Shown in pieces: positions 46,877-59,020 of a stretch of DNA of 64,000 bases. Position 1 is the stretch's first letter, and each line of letters starts with the position of its first letter. The stretch is taken from contig CM065310.1 in assembly GCA_033032175.1 (NCBI GenBank), positions 6,758,001 to 6,822,000 of the forward strand, written 5' to 3'. The notes below the pieces were generated by a model, which saw nothing but the letters and a program-made list of their open reading frames with translations, was not told where the DNA came from and did no database searches. The position numbers were made by a program, and so were the translations under genes. This DNA is from Saturnia japonica (lineage: Eukaryota > Arthropoda > Insecta > Lepidoptera > Saturniidae).

Positions 46877-49858
46877 ACATAGAATTTGAAGCAGCAGCGT
46901 CTTTTATAGGCGGAAGTTGATAGTCATCAGTTGCTTCTAAGAACTGATAGACCGCTTTAAACCCGGTTCCGTCTAACCGGTCATTGGATCGAAATGTCAC
47001 TTTAAAGAAATTTCTTTCAGACCCAACATGGAACTCCTTCATCTGACCGCAATATCTACCGTATCTTTTGTCTTCAGTCATATAGTTTGAAAATTCTACG
47101 TAGTCACTAGCTGAGACTGCTTCACATCTGAAATGAAATTATATTTTAGGATTACAAAATAGTTTAGAGCCTATTTATTATTATAACAATAGCATGGACT
47201 CCAATGAACAATAAATAAAGTAAATAAAAATAAAATAAAAACTCCTTTTATTCCATGCAACAATGGCAGCATGGTACAAAAATTTTTCAACTTTGAAGAA
47301 GTTAATATGCAACAATTAAATGTCCATATATACAATTTACATTAATTATCATACTAATTAATTGATTTACATGCATTTGTAACAATAAGTGAAATTTTAA
47401 ATTTATATCCGCTGTATACAATTTGTGTCACAGCTGTCTTAGTGGCACGCTTACGTTCCGAGACCAACCGGTGGATACCTAGTAATCAAGCGGGTTGGTA
47501 GGGATCTGTACCAGACTGAATCGCGACCACCATGCACATGGTGATAAACTAGTAACAGTGATACTATTTTGGTTTGTCGCGTTACGGGAACAGTCAGAAT
47601 ATATTCAGCCGCCGAGAGCCCTTTAGGCCAGCATGACAGCGACAACCGACGATGGATTGATCTATTGGTGGTCGTCACTGTTGATGGAATATACTGTGCT
47701 TACAATCAGGTAGGTACAGTGTAGTCACTTTGCCACGCTAAGATAAAACAAAATTATTATAATTGTAAAATAGTAGTTTGAATTACCATAAAAGGTTTTT
47801 GATGCATATTATCAGAAAATTCTATTATTAAATTAATTGAGACTATTATTTTAAATAGAAGCGTTTTATAGCTATTCATTTTACTAGCACAACATTTCAA
47901 AATATTTTTATATTATCTAATTCTAATTTCGACTTCTAACTCTCTATGAAAATTGCAATTCACGCGAATTTTTCTTTCTTAAAATAAATAAATAAGAGTA
48001 CTTACGGTAACACTCCTTCAACATCGAAATTCGTAAAGTGTAAATGAACTTTCTCAGTCTCTCCGCCATGAAAGAAGTATGTACATTCGGTATCCCGTGG
48101 ATACGGGCCTGGAGAGTTGGGGGAAGCGAAGGTACCGTTCCGAGACTCTGTGCTGTTGTACACAAACGCGCATGGAAACTCTTTCAGCTGTCGCCCCGAA
48201 GTGATCCCAAAATCTAATATAACAAATGAAACAAGTTTATTGATATGAAACATCTGATGGCGAGTTTGGAAAAGAGTAAAGGCTTTCTGATGGAACGTTG
48301 CTACGTGCCATTTGGGTGGCGTTACGTCTGATTGGCTCTATCCGACTCAGCGCTCGGCGCTCCATTCTCTACAACTGAACGCTTCTCTCTCTGTTACACA
48401 CAGTTACTGCTTTACCTAAGTCATTTACGTGTGTATGAGTATAGTTTCATGGTAATTTTATGGTTATAGGTTATTCGTGAATATTAGTGAGTTTAGATGA
48501 ATTTAAGAACAACAATAAAATATATTTATTAAATACTTATAACTTCTATATTTTTATTATATAAATAGACAGACTATCTAAATATTTGTTATTGGTCGTT
48601 TTTATGACCGTTTAAACTCATATTCACCTAATAAATATATTTGTTTTATCGATACCAGATGGAATATAGCTAAGATAGGCTCTGATAATGGTGCTGTGAT
48701 CGAGCTATTAACTACCGGAAAGGACAAAACAACGTTTGCCGAGTTTAACTAGTTTTAATATAAAAATATGATTTTTATATGATTCACATTTTAAAGTCCC
48801 CAATCATCCCATAGTGCCTCATTTATTTAAATATTAGTTCTAATATGAAAGGGACCTATTAGGAAAGAATGATTATTATTCCACCTTCATCATAGATACC
48901 ATATGATAAACAACTTTTCTATTGGTAAATAAAACAGAAAGATCAACAATATTGACTTTAAACATTATTTCGAAGAAAAAAAGTGCTCTATTTCTTTCCT
49001 TTCCTATTTTATGAGACTACAAAAACTGAATTATATAAAGGTGTTTACTTTCTACAAATGAATATGAAATTTTAAATCCTTTAGAATATCTAGATGACTG
49101 TGTTCCCCGAAATTCCACCATCAGCTTTGGTCCGTTAGACATTATTGGTTTAGGAAGATCAACTCCGCAAAATGTGTACCAACTTTTTCTAATCTGCCAT
49201 CTACATTGACAAATGCCTGGAGCGAGTCCACATTTGTGCAGCTGAAATTAAAAAAATACACTAGCTTAAAATTGCATTAATCGTAGCTATGTATCAGACT
49301 TAAGGGAAATGGGACAATGTGAAATGTGACCTAAGGAAATATATGGAACTGCGCAAAGTAAAAATGTTTTCAATTAAGAATATGCTATAAAAAATAAAAA
49401 ATTAACTGAACTGCAATTAAAGGAATGTACTTAGTTCTAAATGTATTATTACGTTATGTAATAAATGTTATTTTATCAATAGATTTAAAAAATAAATAAA
49501 AATGGTAAAATATAAGATAAGTAATATCTCTGATAAGTACCATAATGTTTTAATTATTTAAAGAACAATTTCAAGATTTGCAACAAGATCAACATACAGA
49601 GAGTGTTATGATTTCTAAACTAAAATACTTTATTTAAAAAAAATTACAGTTATTCCGATAATAATACTTACTCTTGGGATCCATCAGCAGATTTATATAA
49701 ATAGAAGTCGTGAAAGATTAGTCTTATTCTTTCTTTTCCTCTACCAAAAAATTCATAATGGCAATGCGTATTAGGCGGATACGGTGCTGGGTAATGAGGA
49801 GACGTGAGAGTACCGTGTTTTGTACTGTCGCTGCTGAACTCTTGATGGCATGATGATG
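46877..49858 (-). CDS. Two-CUB-domain protein, SOL-1 (suppressor of lurcher)-like; internal exons
   Basis: Four minus-strand exons: 49858-49672, 49241-49049, 48213-48006 and 47127-46877, each with AG before and GT after. Phases agree throughout if one base is restored in exon two (see separate entry). Exons one and two encode a CUB domain from 'CHQEFSSDSTKHG' to 'GFKISYSF'; exons three and four encode a second one from 'CAFVYNSTESRNG' to 'GFKAVYQFL'. CUB hallmarks are visible: paired cysteines, 'SPNSPGPYP', 'YCGQ', and the Gly-Phe-Lys near each end. Similarity is to insect suppressor-of-lurcher protein 1, whose nematode relative SOL-1 is an auxiliary subunit of ionotropic glutamate receptors; that role here is inference. 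The signal peptide exon upstream and the C-terminal exons were not found. Other multi-CUB proteins (Neto, tolloid-like) are less likely. Confidence 0.75.
47128..48005. other. CUB gene intron with satellite monomer
   Basis: An intron between the two exons of the second CUB domain. At about 47455-47600 it carries a relative of the 108-bp monomer ('gggttggtagggatc', 'atcgcgaccaccatgcac', 'gataaact'), here about one unit. The frames at 47451-47678 are repeat-derived. Confidence 0.6.
48214..49048. other. CUB gene intron
   Basis: A GC-richer stretch at 48290-48420 contains 'gcgctcggcgctccattc'. The rest is AT-rich. No other feature. Confidence 0.5.
49169..49172 (-). other. Apparent one-base frameshift in CUB exon two
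   Basis: In the frame entering from exon one, the exon reads a CUB text up to 'VDGRLEKVGTHF' and then hits a stop. One frame over, it continues as 'CGVDLPKPIMSNGPKL', the expected rest of the same domain and the frame required by exon three. The shift falls at a run of four A (plus strand). One further base would restore both. It is either an assembly homopolymer error or a real loss-of-function allele. Confidence 0.8.
49242..49671. other. CUB gene intron
   Basis: Short AT-rich intron within the first CUB domain. Nothing else is seen. Confidence 0.55.
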
Positions 49859-51248
49859 CTGAAAAAGAGAAAAATAAATAGTAATAAATAAGTAATATTC
49901 TATTTTAAAACAAAATAAAGAAAAGTTTAAATTTTATAACATGGTAACTTTTTTAATCCTAGAAGAGTATTGATCGAGTATCCGAACAAGTTTAGTACAA
50001 TGCGCATGTGCCGGTTAAACGTCAACCGGTACGTCATATTAACTACAATGTTGCCAAAGCACTTCTTGCATAATTATAAGCACGTGTTAGGAATTACACG
50101 ACAAATGTATCAATTTTCGTTATAAGCGTATTGCTACAAACTATTATAATAGTTGTCAAATCTTTCAATGATCATTTTATGTTTAATTTTATATAATGTT
50201 GTTAACCAATTCGCTGTCATTGGATAACTACTTTAATTGCGGTCACTTTATGTTACATATTTCTCCAGACCCATAAATCAATGAAATAGAGTGTTTGCTC
50301 TGCTCATTATTATAATATATGGTACATTCATATTGTCGATCATAGATTCTACTTAGGGAATTAGCCAGATCGCTACTTTTTCGCAGGGTCGGCAACAGCT
50401 CAAGCCGTGGTTTAGCCATTTTAGCACTCTTATGGACATTGCCACGCTTTCTCAGCTGAGCGCCTTAAGCGCTCGATCCCAAGCCCGGTGAAGCAGTAAT
50501 AGCCATCTGAGGTCCCAAGGTACTTAAATATAGATACTAGTTTAGCTACTTCCCAAAACTTAAATAAAAGAAATTATCCTTGCTTAAATGTAGGGGATGA
50601 AATTACTAAGGATAATAAATTTTGTTTATGTTAGTGAACATTGCCTACCGGTGAAACAAAAATATATATTAAGATTAAGAGATAGAATCAGTACTCTAAT
50701 GAAAGCTGAGTGAAAATTGGTGGCAAATAAAAAAATTCGTTTGTATCCTCTGGTTAATTAGGAATAAATGTATTTATTACTCAATAAAACTATTAATTAC
50801 TAATATAATAAATATTATTCTAATTCATTTATTTTATTCCTTGTTAGCCTAGTAATTTTCACTCTCAGCTTTCATTAGACAATCTAAAACTATATTTTAG
50901 TGTTAAGCGTAATAACTTTTCTGCAGCATGAAATAAAAAATGAAGTAGTCAAATGTGCAGGCATGTAATTTCGTCTTATTCGGATTATTTGTAAAATGAG
51001 TTCTGGCAACTTTATTTATATTTGACAGTTGTAACTAGTAATGTTTTGTTTTCCTCATTTCTCAGAAATGATTTCTGTTTTGCTTTTTCTGTGAATATCA
51101 ATATGTTTTCAGCGTGAAACGTGTTATGTTGTGATTTATTATTGTAAATTATGTATCCGTGAAATTATTTACTAACCCGTTACATTGTTAAAACAGTATC
51201 GATAAAAATCAATTACGTACATAGTTTTTAAAGCTTACGAATCACATT
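49859..51248. other. Spacer between CUB exons and DNA ligase III
   Basis: Holds dispersed repeat family J (50345-50535). No minus-strand first exon of the CUB gene was identified, so that gene may start here in a short exon or beyond the ligase gene. The last ~250 bases should include the ligase promoter; no TATA box stands out. Confidence 0.5.
50345..50535 (+). repeat. Dispersed repeat family J, copy 2
   Basis: Shares 'tagggaattagccag', 'gcgccttaagcgctcg' and 'caagcccggtgaagc' with 42015-42240. Confidence 0.6.
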
Positions 51249-51249
51249 A

Positions 51250-51266
51250 ATGTAATGAGTCATTGA
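51250..51266 (+). promoter_or_regulatory. Two minimal upstream ORFs
   Basis: An ATG at 51250 is followed at once by TAA (51253-51255). A second, ATG-AGT-CAT-TGA, runs 51255-51266, ending 22 bases before the ligase start. If the transcript begins upstream of 51250, both would be met first by scanning ribosomes. The transcription start is not known. Confidence 0.35.
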
Positions 51267-51288
51267 GAAAAATATTGTACACATAATA

Positions 51289-54200
51289 ATGTCCAATACA
51301 ACGCCGTTTTTTGTTGACCGTGCGAAAGGAAGCCGGGCGTCGTGTAAAGGATGCAAAACGAACTGTCCCAGTGGGGAATTACGTGTAGCCAAAGTCGTCC
51401 CGAGTCCTTACGGAGATAACCAAGTTATGAAATCATGGTTTCATGTAGATTGCTTTGTGAACGCTCTTTTAAAACAAAGGCCTGCGACTAAACGTGTAGA
51501 TTCAATTGACGATATTGGAAACTGGGATGGTTTAACACAAGATGACCAAGAATTTATTCTTAAGAAATTAAATGAAATGGAAAAATTATATGCAGAGAAA
51601 AACAGCGGAAAATACACTGCCAAACAGATTAAAAATCAATCTAACGCATGCAGAACATCTGAAACAAAAATAAAAAATGAAATTGCAGATGATATAAGTC
51701 CTGAAATAAATAGTGAGGATAATAAATTTTCTACATTTTTCAAATTGTGTAAAAAGATATCAAAAGTTGATGCTTACACAGAAAAGACAGCCACTGTTAG
51801 TAACTTTTTCGATAAAGGCACTGACAACAACTCATTTAAAGGAGATTTGGCGTTGTGGTGTAAACTACTTCTCCCTCAAGTTTCAAAGAGAGTTTACAAT
51901 TTAAAAAGCAAACAGCTTGTAAAATTATTCTCAAAAATATTCCTCACAGATCATGATGATATGCTAACACATTTGGAACAAGGAGATATTGCTGATACCA
52001 TACAACATTTTTTCTCCAAGTCAAGGACTGCTCGACCATCCAATGAGAGTACATTAACAATACACAATATTGAAAACTTCCTCGAAGAACTTTCCAAACT
52101 AACTAGAGAAGAAGAACAAATATACCAGTTTAAGAAGATTGTGGCTAAATGTACTATAGATGATATGAGGATGCTTATAAGACTAATAAAAGGTGATCTG
52201 AGGATTAATGCAGGACCAAAACATATACTAGAAGGAGTACATCCAGATGCATATAGTATTTTCCAGACATCAAGAAATCTTTACATGGTTTTAGACAGAG
52301 TCTTAACACAAAGTATCAACAGTAAAAATGTTACAAAAAGGAGTGTTGAGGCTAAATTATCTATAATGACTCCTGTATTACCTATGTTAGCAGAAGCCTG
52401 TAAGTCTGTAGAAATGGCAATGAAAAAATGTCCAAATGGTATGTTTTCCGAAATTAAATATGACGGAGAGAGAGTACAGGTGCATAAAAAAGAAAATGAA
52501 TTTAAATATTTCTCTCGTGCTCTTAAACCTGTTATGCCCCACAAAGTACGTCACTTTAAGGACTATTTGCCTAAAGCATTTCCTGAAGGTGTTGACTTGA
52601 TTCTGGATGCAGAAGTATTGATGGTTGATGTCAATACAGGCAAACCTTTACCGTTTGGTACTTTAGGTGTACATAAACAATCCGAATTTAAAGATGCACA
52701 AGTGTGTCTTTTTGTATTCGATTGCCTTTATTATAATGGTCAGGTATTAATTGATTTGCCAATAAGAAAGAGGCGGAAGATTCTAGAAGAAAATATGGTA
52801 GAAGTTAAAAATCATGTGATGTTCTCAGAACAAGAGATGATTAGTAAGCCATCGGACTTGGCAAAGATGATTGCTGAGGTGAATATAACTGTATTTTGTG
52901 ATTATCTTATATTGTTTGTGCAAAAGAATTTTTTGTATCTATAATAACAACCTATCTGTGTATTAATTACTAGCAAACACCCTTGACTTTGTTCATATTA
53001 ATGACAATATAAAAAATGTTATAAAAATTATTTCACAGATTACCTCCTACTTTTAAAATAATAGTGACATTATTATTATGTAGATATATTCTATTTTTAG
53101 GTCTTGGAACTTGGTTTAGAAGGTTTGGTCTTAAAGGATCTAGAATCTACTTATGAGCCTGGAAAGAGACATTGGTTGAAAGTAAAAAAGGATTATCTAT
53201 TTGATGGTGCAATGGCAGATACTGCTGATCTTGTTGTTCTTGGAGCTTGGTTTGGTATGTATTATTTAATATACAACACTGGAATGATTTATCTTATAAA
53301 ACTTTTTACGTAAATTTGATGTGACTAGGGTTGCTAGATATATTACTTAATACATCATATTTAAGAGTCATAGGACTTGTGTCAGGTTTGACATTACTGC
53401 CTCGGCTATGTATATCTAATGAAAAGAAGTAGTGCATGAACAACTATTTAGATTTGGACGGTATGGTTGGCAACACACACATGTGAGGTGTTGCAAACTA
53501 GTTGTCAGATGTAATAACCTTGTATTGACAGACCTCAGTCCTAAGCTGTAGTCCTTTTTAATGTTGTTTATAAGTATATATAGGCTGCAGTGACCACTTA
53601 TACTTTGTGCAATAAGAAAAGAATAAAAATATCAAATTATCATAGTAATGGTGGAAAAGGGGCAGATTTTTTTTAAAGTGTACCAAAATGAAGGGTTAAT
53701 TAACAAAATGCTCCACTGACTAACGTTTTTTGGAGGAATTACTCAGTGGAATGTAATGAAATGCCTTTGCACAAACATATTTTTGTAAATTCTGTAATTA
53801 ATAATAGTCAGTGAATTAGTTAGTTTGTTAGTCAGTGGAGCATTTTGTTACACAATGGAACGCTTCATTTAAGTACACTTTTAAAAATTCCGCCCACAGG
53901 CTAATCAACTAATGTGAATTTGATAATCTTAAGATGTATCCCTGAAAAAAAAAAAAAAAATGTGCCTTTTTATACATTTATAATAAAAAAAAAATCATTA
54001 ATTGTGGTATAAGTTTATCAACATAGCATTCATATAAATATTATAGAGATTAAGTGATTTTGCATTTCAGGTACTGGAAAAAAAGGTGGTATGATGTCTG
54101 TATTCTTGATGGGTTGTTTGGACACTTATCGCAATCGCTGGGTGACTGTCACTAAAGTCCACGGAGGGCATGATGATAACACATTGGAAAGCCTGCAGAA

Positions 54201-56416
54201 AGTCCTGGCACCTCTAATGGTGAAGATATCACAAGATTATAATAAGGTCCCATCTTGGTTACATTGTAATAAAGGAATGGTTCCTGATTTTATTGCTTTG
54301 GATCCCAAAAACCAGCCTGTTTGGGAGATCACAGGTACATGAATCCTACAGCTATACTGTTGATAGTTATGATTAGAGTTACCAACTGTTCTGTGTAAAA
54401 AGAGGACACCTAACATTAAGGACTAAAAAGGCGTCTTGCAAAAAAATTCTAAAACGGTGGTTAGTCCTCAAGAATGGAAAATAGTAATTTAAGATGGCGA
54501 CATTAAAACATAAAAATACTTTTTTATTTGTAAGTATTCTGCAACTTGGTGTAACTTAAACAACTTTACCAACCACATATTTGTAGAGTTCTATCTCTAT
54601 CATACATGGCATTTGTATTTGTAGTAGAACTGTGTACAAAAAATTGGTTGTTTAAGAATTAACTGATTTGGGGCGCTATTCTGTTTCAATAACTTATCAT
54701 TTTTTAATTATGTATGTAATGTAAATAAACCCAATAATTGGAGGCTCCTTGGTTGATGTGATTGTTGTTTATTGAAGGCATTAATTAGCGGGAATATATT
54801 GTTGTTCCAAATATTTTTCCTTCACTTTAGTTACCAACAAATCTATCATATTTCTCCTATTCCAATTATTTGGTGCTGACCCAATTTCTTTTAAACACCA
54901 ACCAACCATTTCAGCTCACCTAATATTGATGCTACTCTTTTAAATACTAACAATAAATGCCAACTCTGTTGTGGAAACAAAAAGTAATCATTAAATTTTT
55001 TAAGTAGAAATTACTAACTAAGAAATAAGTAACTTTACCTACCAAAAATTTTATATTAAGATTTTATATTTTCCTATGATATTGGGCACTTCAAACGAGT
55101 TGTGAACAGACATTTTAGCAGGCTGGCATACAACTGCTTTGTTAGCGTAGTGGCCGTAAGCGGGACTGCTGTGATGGAGGTCCTGGGTTTGATTCCCAGA
55201 TTGAGCAAAGTGTTATTGGGTTTTTCTATGAAATTCTCAGTAGTAGCTTGGAGTTTGCTTTTGTGCCTGATTAATAGCAATAGGCTCGCCCCCTATTACA
55301 TTGAGCCTAAAAATATTCACGGCGAACTGTGGGTGTACATTAGTACACCTCTGTCTAACCGTTCGGGGATACAGGCGTGATGGTATGTTATGTTATGTGG
55401 TATGACATTGACAACTGCCGATAAAATCTGTCACCAATGGTTGTTGTTGTTTGTGGACTGTAATTTACTTATCATAAAATGCTGTGCAGTTATATTACAG
55501 ATACTGAATGAAAAATATGAAGGATACTTTTGCAAAACTATGCAAAATTTTATTAAGTAATATTTTAGCAATACGATAATTATTGAAACATATTTCAGGT
55601 ACTGAATTGACTAAAGCAAATCTGCACACGGCCGATGGAATATCTGTACGATTTCCTAGAGTCACTAGAATGAGACCTGACAAGGATTGGCAGACTGCCA
55701 CCAATTTGGAAGAACTGAAAAATCTTTATAAGACTTCAAAAGAAAAAACTGATGTCTCGCTACTCAATAAATTGGCTGCAAGTGTATCTGACTGTAATGA
55801 TAGTCCAGTAAAAAAGAAAGTTAAAGTTAGTCCTAAGAAACATAAAATAGATAGTTTTTTAGTTAAAACTGAACCTGGTGATGAGAAAAGAGTTAAGAAT
55901 ATTTCTAAAAATAAGAATAAAAGTAGTACAAACTCACCAGATTCGAGCTGTAACACAAGTTTCGACGATACCGATTCGTCAATTAAAAAAGAAACTAATA
56001 GAAAGAGAGAGATAGAAGTAGAGAGTTCAAATACATCTATATCAAATATAGAATGTAGTTCTCCTAAAAAAGAAAAAGCTATACAGCTTCATCCTGAAAA
56101 TCCATTACCAGATGCATTTAAAGACAAAAGACTAGGTTTTTATCCAGACTTCATATCGTTTCCCGAGGAGGAAAGGAGACATTTTGAAAGACATTGGATT
56201 GCGTACGGCGGTATAGTCGTGAAGTCGGTACGCTCAGCGGACGTAGATTTCGTTGTTCACAATGATAATTGTATAAAATTAAAAAATATGATAAAATTAA
56301 AGCGTAAGCTTTGTAATAATAATGTAAAACATATTACGAAGAGCTGGTTAATAAAATGCATTAATGAAGTTAAATTATTTGATACAGCAAAATTTTATGT
56401 TTACGTTGAACCTTAA
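51289..56416 (+). CDS. Lig3: DNA ligase III (ATP-dependent)
   Basis: Seals nicks in DNA single-strand break and base-excision repair, in vertebrates as a partner of XRCC1 and also in mitochondria. Exons: 51289-52878, 53101-53254, 54071-54334, 55599-56416, all with GT-AG introns; predicted product 941 residues (human about 1,009). Order: N-terminal PARP-type zinc finger (C19, C22, H52, C55), DNA-binding domain, nucleotidyltransferase core with motif I 'KYDGER' (adenylated Lys390), motif III 'LDAEV' (E442), motif IV 'EGLVLK' (537-542) and motif V 'WLKVKKDY'. OB-fold follows, then a lysine/serine-rich linker with '[12 protein letters not shown]' (likely nuclear signal) and a BRCT domain from about 839. 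An in-frame TGA at 51256-51258 fixes the start in this exon. A variant polyadenylation signal ATTAAA is at 56440. Confidence 0.95.
52879..53100 (+). other. Lig3 intron 1
   Basis: 222 bp, donor 'gtgaat', acceptor 'tttttag', phase 0 between Glu530 and Val531. The open frame that continues past the donor to 52944 is intron read-through. Confidence 0.85.
53255..54070 (+). other. Lig3 intron 2
   Basis: 816 bp, donor 'gtatgt', acceptor 'catttcag', phase 1 within a glycine codon. Contains the inverted-repeat MITE described separately and an A-run near 53946. Confidence 0.85.
53660..53895. mobile_element. MITE with long inverted ends in Lig3 intron 2
   Basis: The left arm from 53660 ('gggcagattttttttaaa', 'aaaatgctccactgacta') pairs with the right arm ending at 53895 ('tagtcagtggagcatttt', 'tttaaaaattccgccc'). 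Terminal inverted repeats are about 60 bp with mismatches; total length about 236 bp. No coding capacity. The target duplication is unclear, so the superfamily is not assigned. Confidence 0.7.
54335..55598 (+). other. Lig3 intron 3
   Basis: 1,264 bp, donor 'gtacat', acceptor 'tatttcag', phase 1 within a glycine codon, as in intron 2. It carries a SINE family A copy (55120-55400). Confidence 0.85.
55120..55400 (+). repeat. tRNA-derived SINE family A in Lig3 intron 3
   Basis: A/B-box head ('agcgtagtggccgtaagc', 'gggtttgattcccag'), body with 'attaatagcaataggctcg', and a tail of 'tatgt' repeats. Same family as 5060-5310. The 92-codon plus frame inside it is SINE sequence. Confidence 0.75.
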
Positions 56417-56576
56417 AATATCTGTGATAGATCTTTTATATTAAACTGTTATTATGTTATTTTTTAAGCATAAAAATATTTTATTTTGTCTTGTGTAATT
56501 AATTTGCAACTAATTTGACTTTTACAATAATTTATAATTGAATATATGCGTGACACGCAATTATCTATGTATACCA
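56417..56576. other. Lig3 3' flank
   Basis: ATTAAA at 56440-56445 is the nearest polyadenylation-like word after the stop. No canonical AATAAA occurs within the first 100 bases. Confidence 0.45.
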
Positions 56577-56835
56577 ATATTATAAAGAGGAAAGATTTGA
56601 TTTTTTGTTTGTACTGAATAAACTCAAAAACTAATGGATCGATTATAAAAAATTCTTTGACAATATAAAGCTGCAGTATCAACGAGTAATATAGGCTAAA
56701 TTATAATTTGAAAAATTAATTTATTCCTCATAAAATTGTCGATTGTTTTACACGAACTATAAAAAATTGCCTACGGGTGTTGGTTATGTTTGTCGTATTA
56801 AATTAACACGGGTGAAACTGTGAGGCACAGGTTAG
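56577..56835 (+). mobile_element. Helitron-like family G, copy 2
   Basis: Collinear with 18725-19000: 'aatattataaagaggaaaga' at the start, 'aataggctaaattataattt', 'aattaacacgggtgaaact', ending 'gtgaggcacaggTTAG' before T. TTAG fits the CTRR pattern with its first base changed. Confidence 0.65.
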
Positions 56836-59020
56836 TGTATTATGATTTCCATTCATTTTTTATCTCATTTAATTACTTTGCTAAAACCGTATCGTAGACC
56901 GAAATGTTTCGAATTGGGATGGGGGTTCTTTGGCACGCCCTGTAACCTAAACGGCTTGATGGATTTTTAGCGTACGTTGTGTTGTTAGATTCGTATTGAT
57001 TTTGGGAGTGACATAGGTTATTTAATATTTAAGTACGACGTCTGGGAATAAAAGAAAAATAAAGAAAATATTTACTCAAGTGTTTTTGTTGCAGTCGGGT
57101 TTTTGTTTCATTTTTTAATATAATAGAAAGAGAAAATCACATGGAGGTGCAAAACTATGGTTGCCATTCGTTCCAATATATCGGGACTGTCACCGTTATA
57201 ACATCCTGTTCCGACAAATCTCTATTACGTCCCGATTCTTAGTGCGGTCACGGCATTTTAAAAACTTGCGCTTAATTACTTGGCCGCGCTGTGGAAAGAG
57301 TAAAATAATGCGGATATTTTGAGCAACGGTTGCTTTTATCAATGAAAACTGAGGGAATAAGATTACTCTGAAGAGTAGAAGGCCAACACATGAATAAAAA
57401 AATCCTTAAAGCAAATTCCGTATGCTCGACTCATGCGGATATAAGGTTGAGATAACTGGCCACAGCGCCACTGATATAGAACCAGTGGGCTGTTGAACGA
57501 AATCACCTGCTGCCGAAGACGGGACAGTTTGATTGCTATTGACTTGCCAAAGTATGTAGTGAATAGAAATTACATGGACTTTTATAAACATAAACAGGAA
57601 ACAAATAAAAAAAAGTTTTCAGCTAAATAAGATCATGCTTCGTCTAACACTGCATAGTTTAAAATTTTACAGTACTTAAATATTAGTTTTTTTTTCTTTG
57701 CGTCCCGACGAGTGCATAGCCATTTAACGCTTTTTTCTTACGTGACGATTTGTACAGGTCAACTCTTACTACAAGCTACAATATTGAGTGATGTCACAAA
57801 TATTGCGTCGCAAGTTATCATCCAATTTACATTTGAATGAAAATATTCAAAGTAGGTAGCAGCAAAAAATGTTAATATTTTTTTAAACAGTTCTGAAAAC
57901 TATGGCTCTTTTGGGTTACGATGTAATTCATACTAATGTATCGATGAAGGCTAGATATCTTAAGGCTTCAATTTAAAGCAATGGAATGGTATTTGGACGC
58001 GATTTTCAAGCAAGCATTCAGATTAAAATCTTGAGCCTACATAATATATACATATTGTCTAAAAGCCCGACTCTTTGAATATGTACCCATCTTGTCGTAA
58101 CACAAGTAAGTCTCTATACGGTACGATAGGAACTGTCATCTTGGGACGGGAACTCTATTGTACACTGTACAGTTTTATCTTGTTACAACTGTACAGAAAT
58201 GAAACGATAACGATTCAAAAGAAACGTGTACGAACATCGCAAAGATGTTTGGGTGTTTCATCCTCAAAGAAGGTCCGTTTATTTTTTCAATTATTATTTT
58301 CCCGGATACCGTATTTATGTAAGATGCCTTTATGTGTAGGTACAAACTACAATTCATTTTTTTTTAATAGTAAACAGATATACGCATTTAGGTATTTAAA
58401 AAAATAGCTACAAGCTAGATATTGTGCAAGTGTCAATCAACTATTTTATCAACACTTTAAGGTTTCTGACATGTTAATTTAAATTTGTACTATGTAATTG
58501 ATAAAATAGTCATACACTAAAGTAATTACAATTATATCTATGATTATTAGGCGCAACAGCAACGGAAAAATCTTTTCTTTGGCAACTCAGTACCTATACG
58601 AAAAACCCTTCCATAAAAATATTCCTGCCTGATGTTCACATCAACTTATGTCTTTAAAAAATATAAATGATCATTTACTTGTCACTTGCGGATATTTTTC
58701 TACTACATAATAGGACGGTGTGATATAGTTTATCGAGTGTATCTAATACAAAATAGTAATATGGCAAAACACTATACAAAAAAAAAAAAAAAATTTACGC
58801 GCCCCTTACATAACTCGTATACTGAGTTACCTTCAGGAATTTTGTCAGAAAACACAGTTGGATTTTTTGGCCATACGTAGGTAAGTAGCTTCCATTGTAT
58901 TAGCATTTGATAGCGCCTTTATTCATAATAGGTATGTAAACGAAGGGTAAAATTAATTATTGCTTTAGCTTACTTATAAAACATGTTTCTTACATTGCAG
59001 ATAATCTACACTAGATATAT
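56836..59020. other. Spacer, no gene seen
   Basis: About 2.2 kb downstream of Lig3 without a supportable gene. The 110-codon plus frame at 58075-58407 starts over GC-moderate sequence but shows no domain and degrades into T-runs. A 13-A run lies near 58780. Confidence 0.5.

Noticed and set aside
48214..48253. ATG at 48253 as the start of a separate small CUB protein
   Set aside because: A splice acceptor 'ttatattag' at 48222-48214 and matching phase with the upstream exons show that this is an internal exon; the bases before it are intron.
52879..52944. Read-through end of ligase III exon 1 as an alternative C-terminus
   Set aside because: The next exon continues motif IV of the ligase core in phase after a normal GT-AG intron; stopping here would remove essential motifs.
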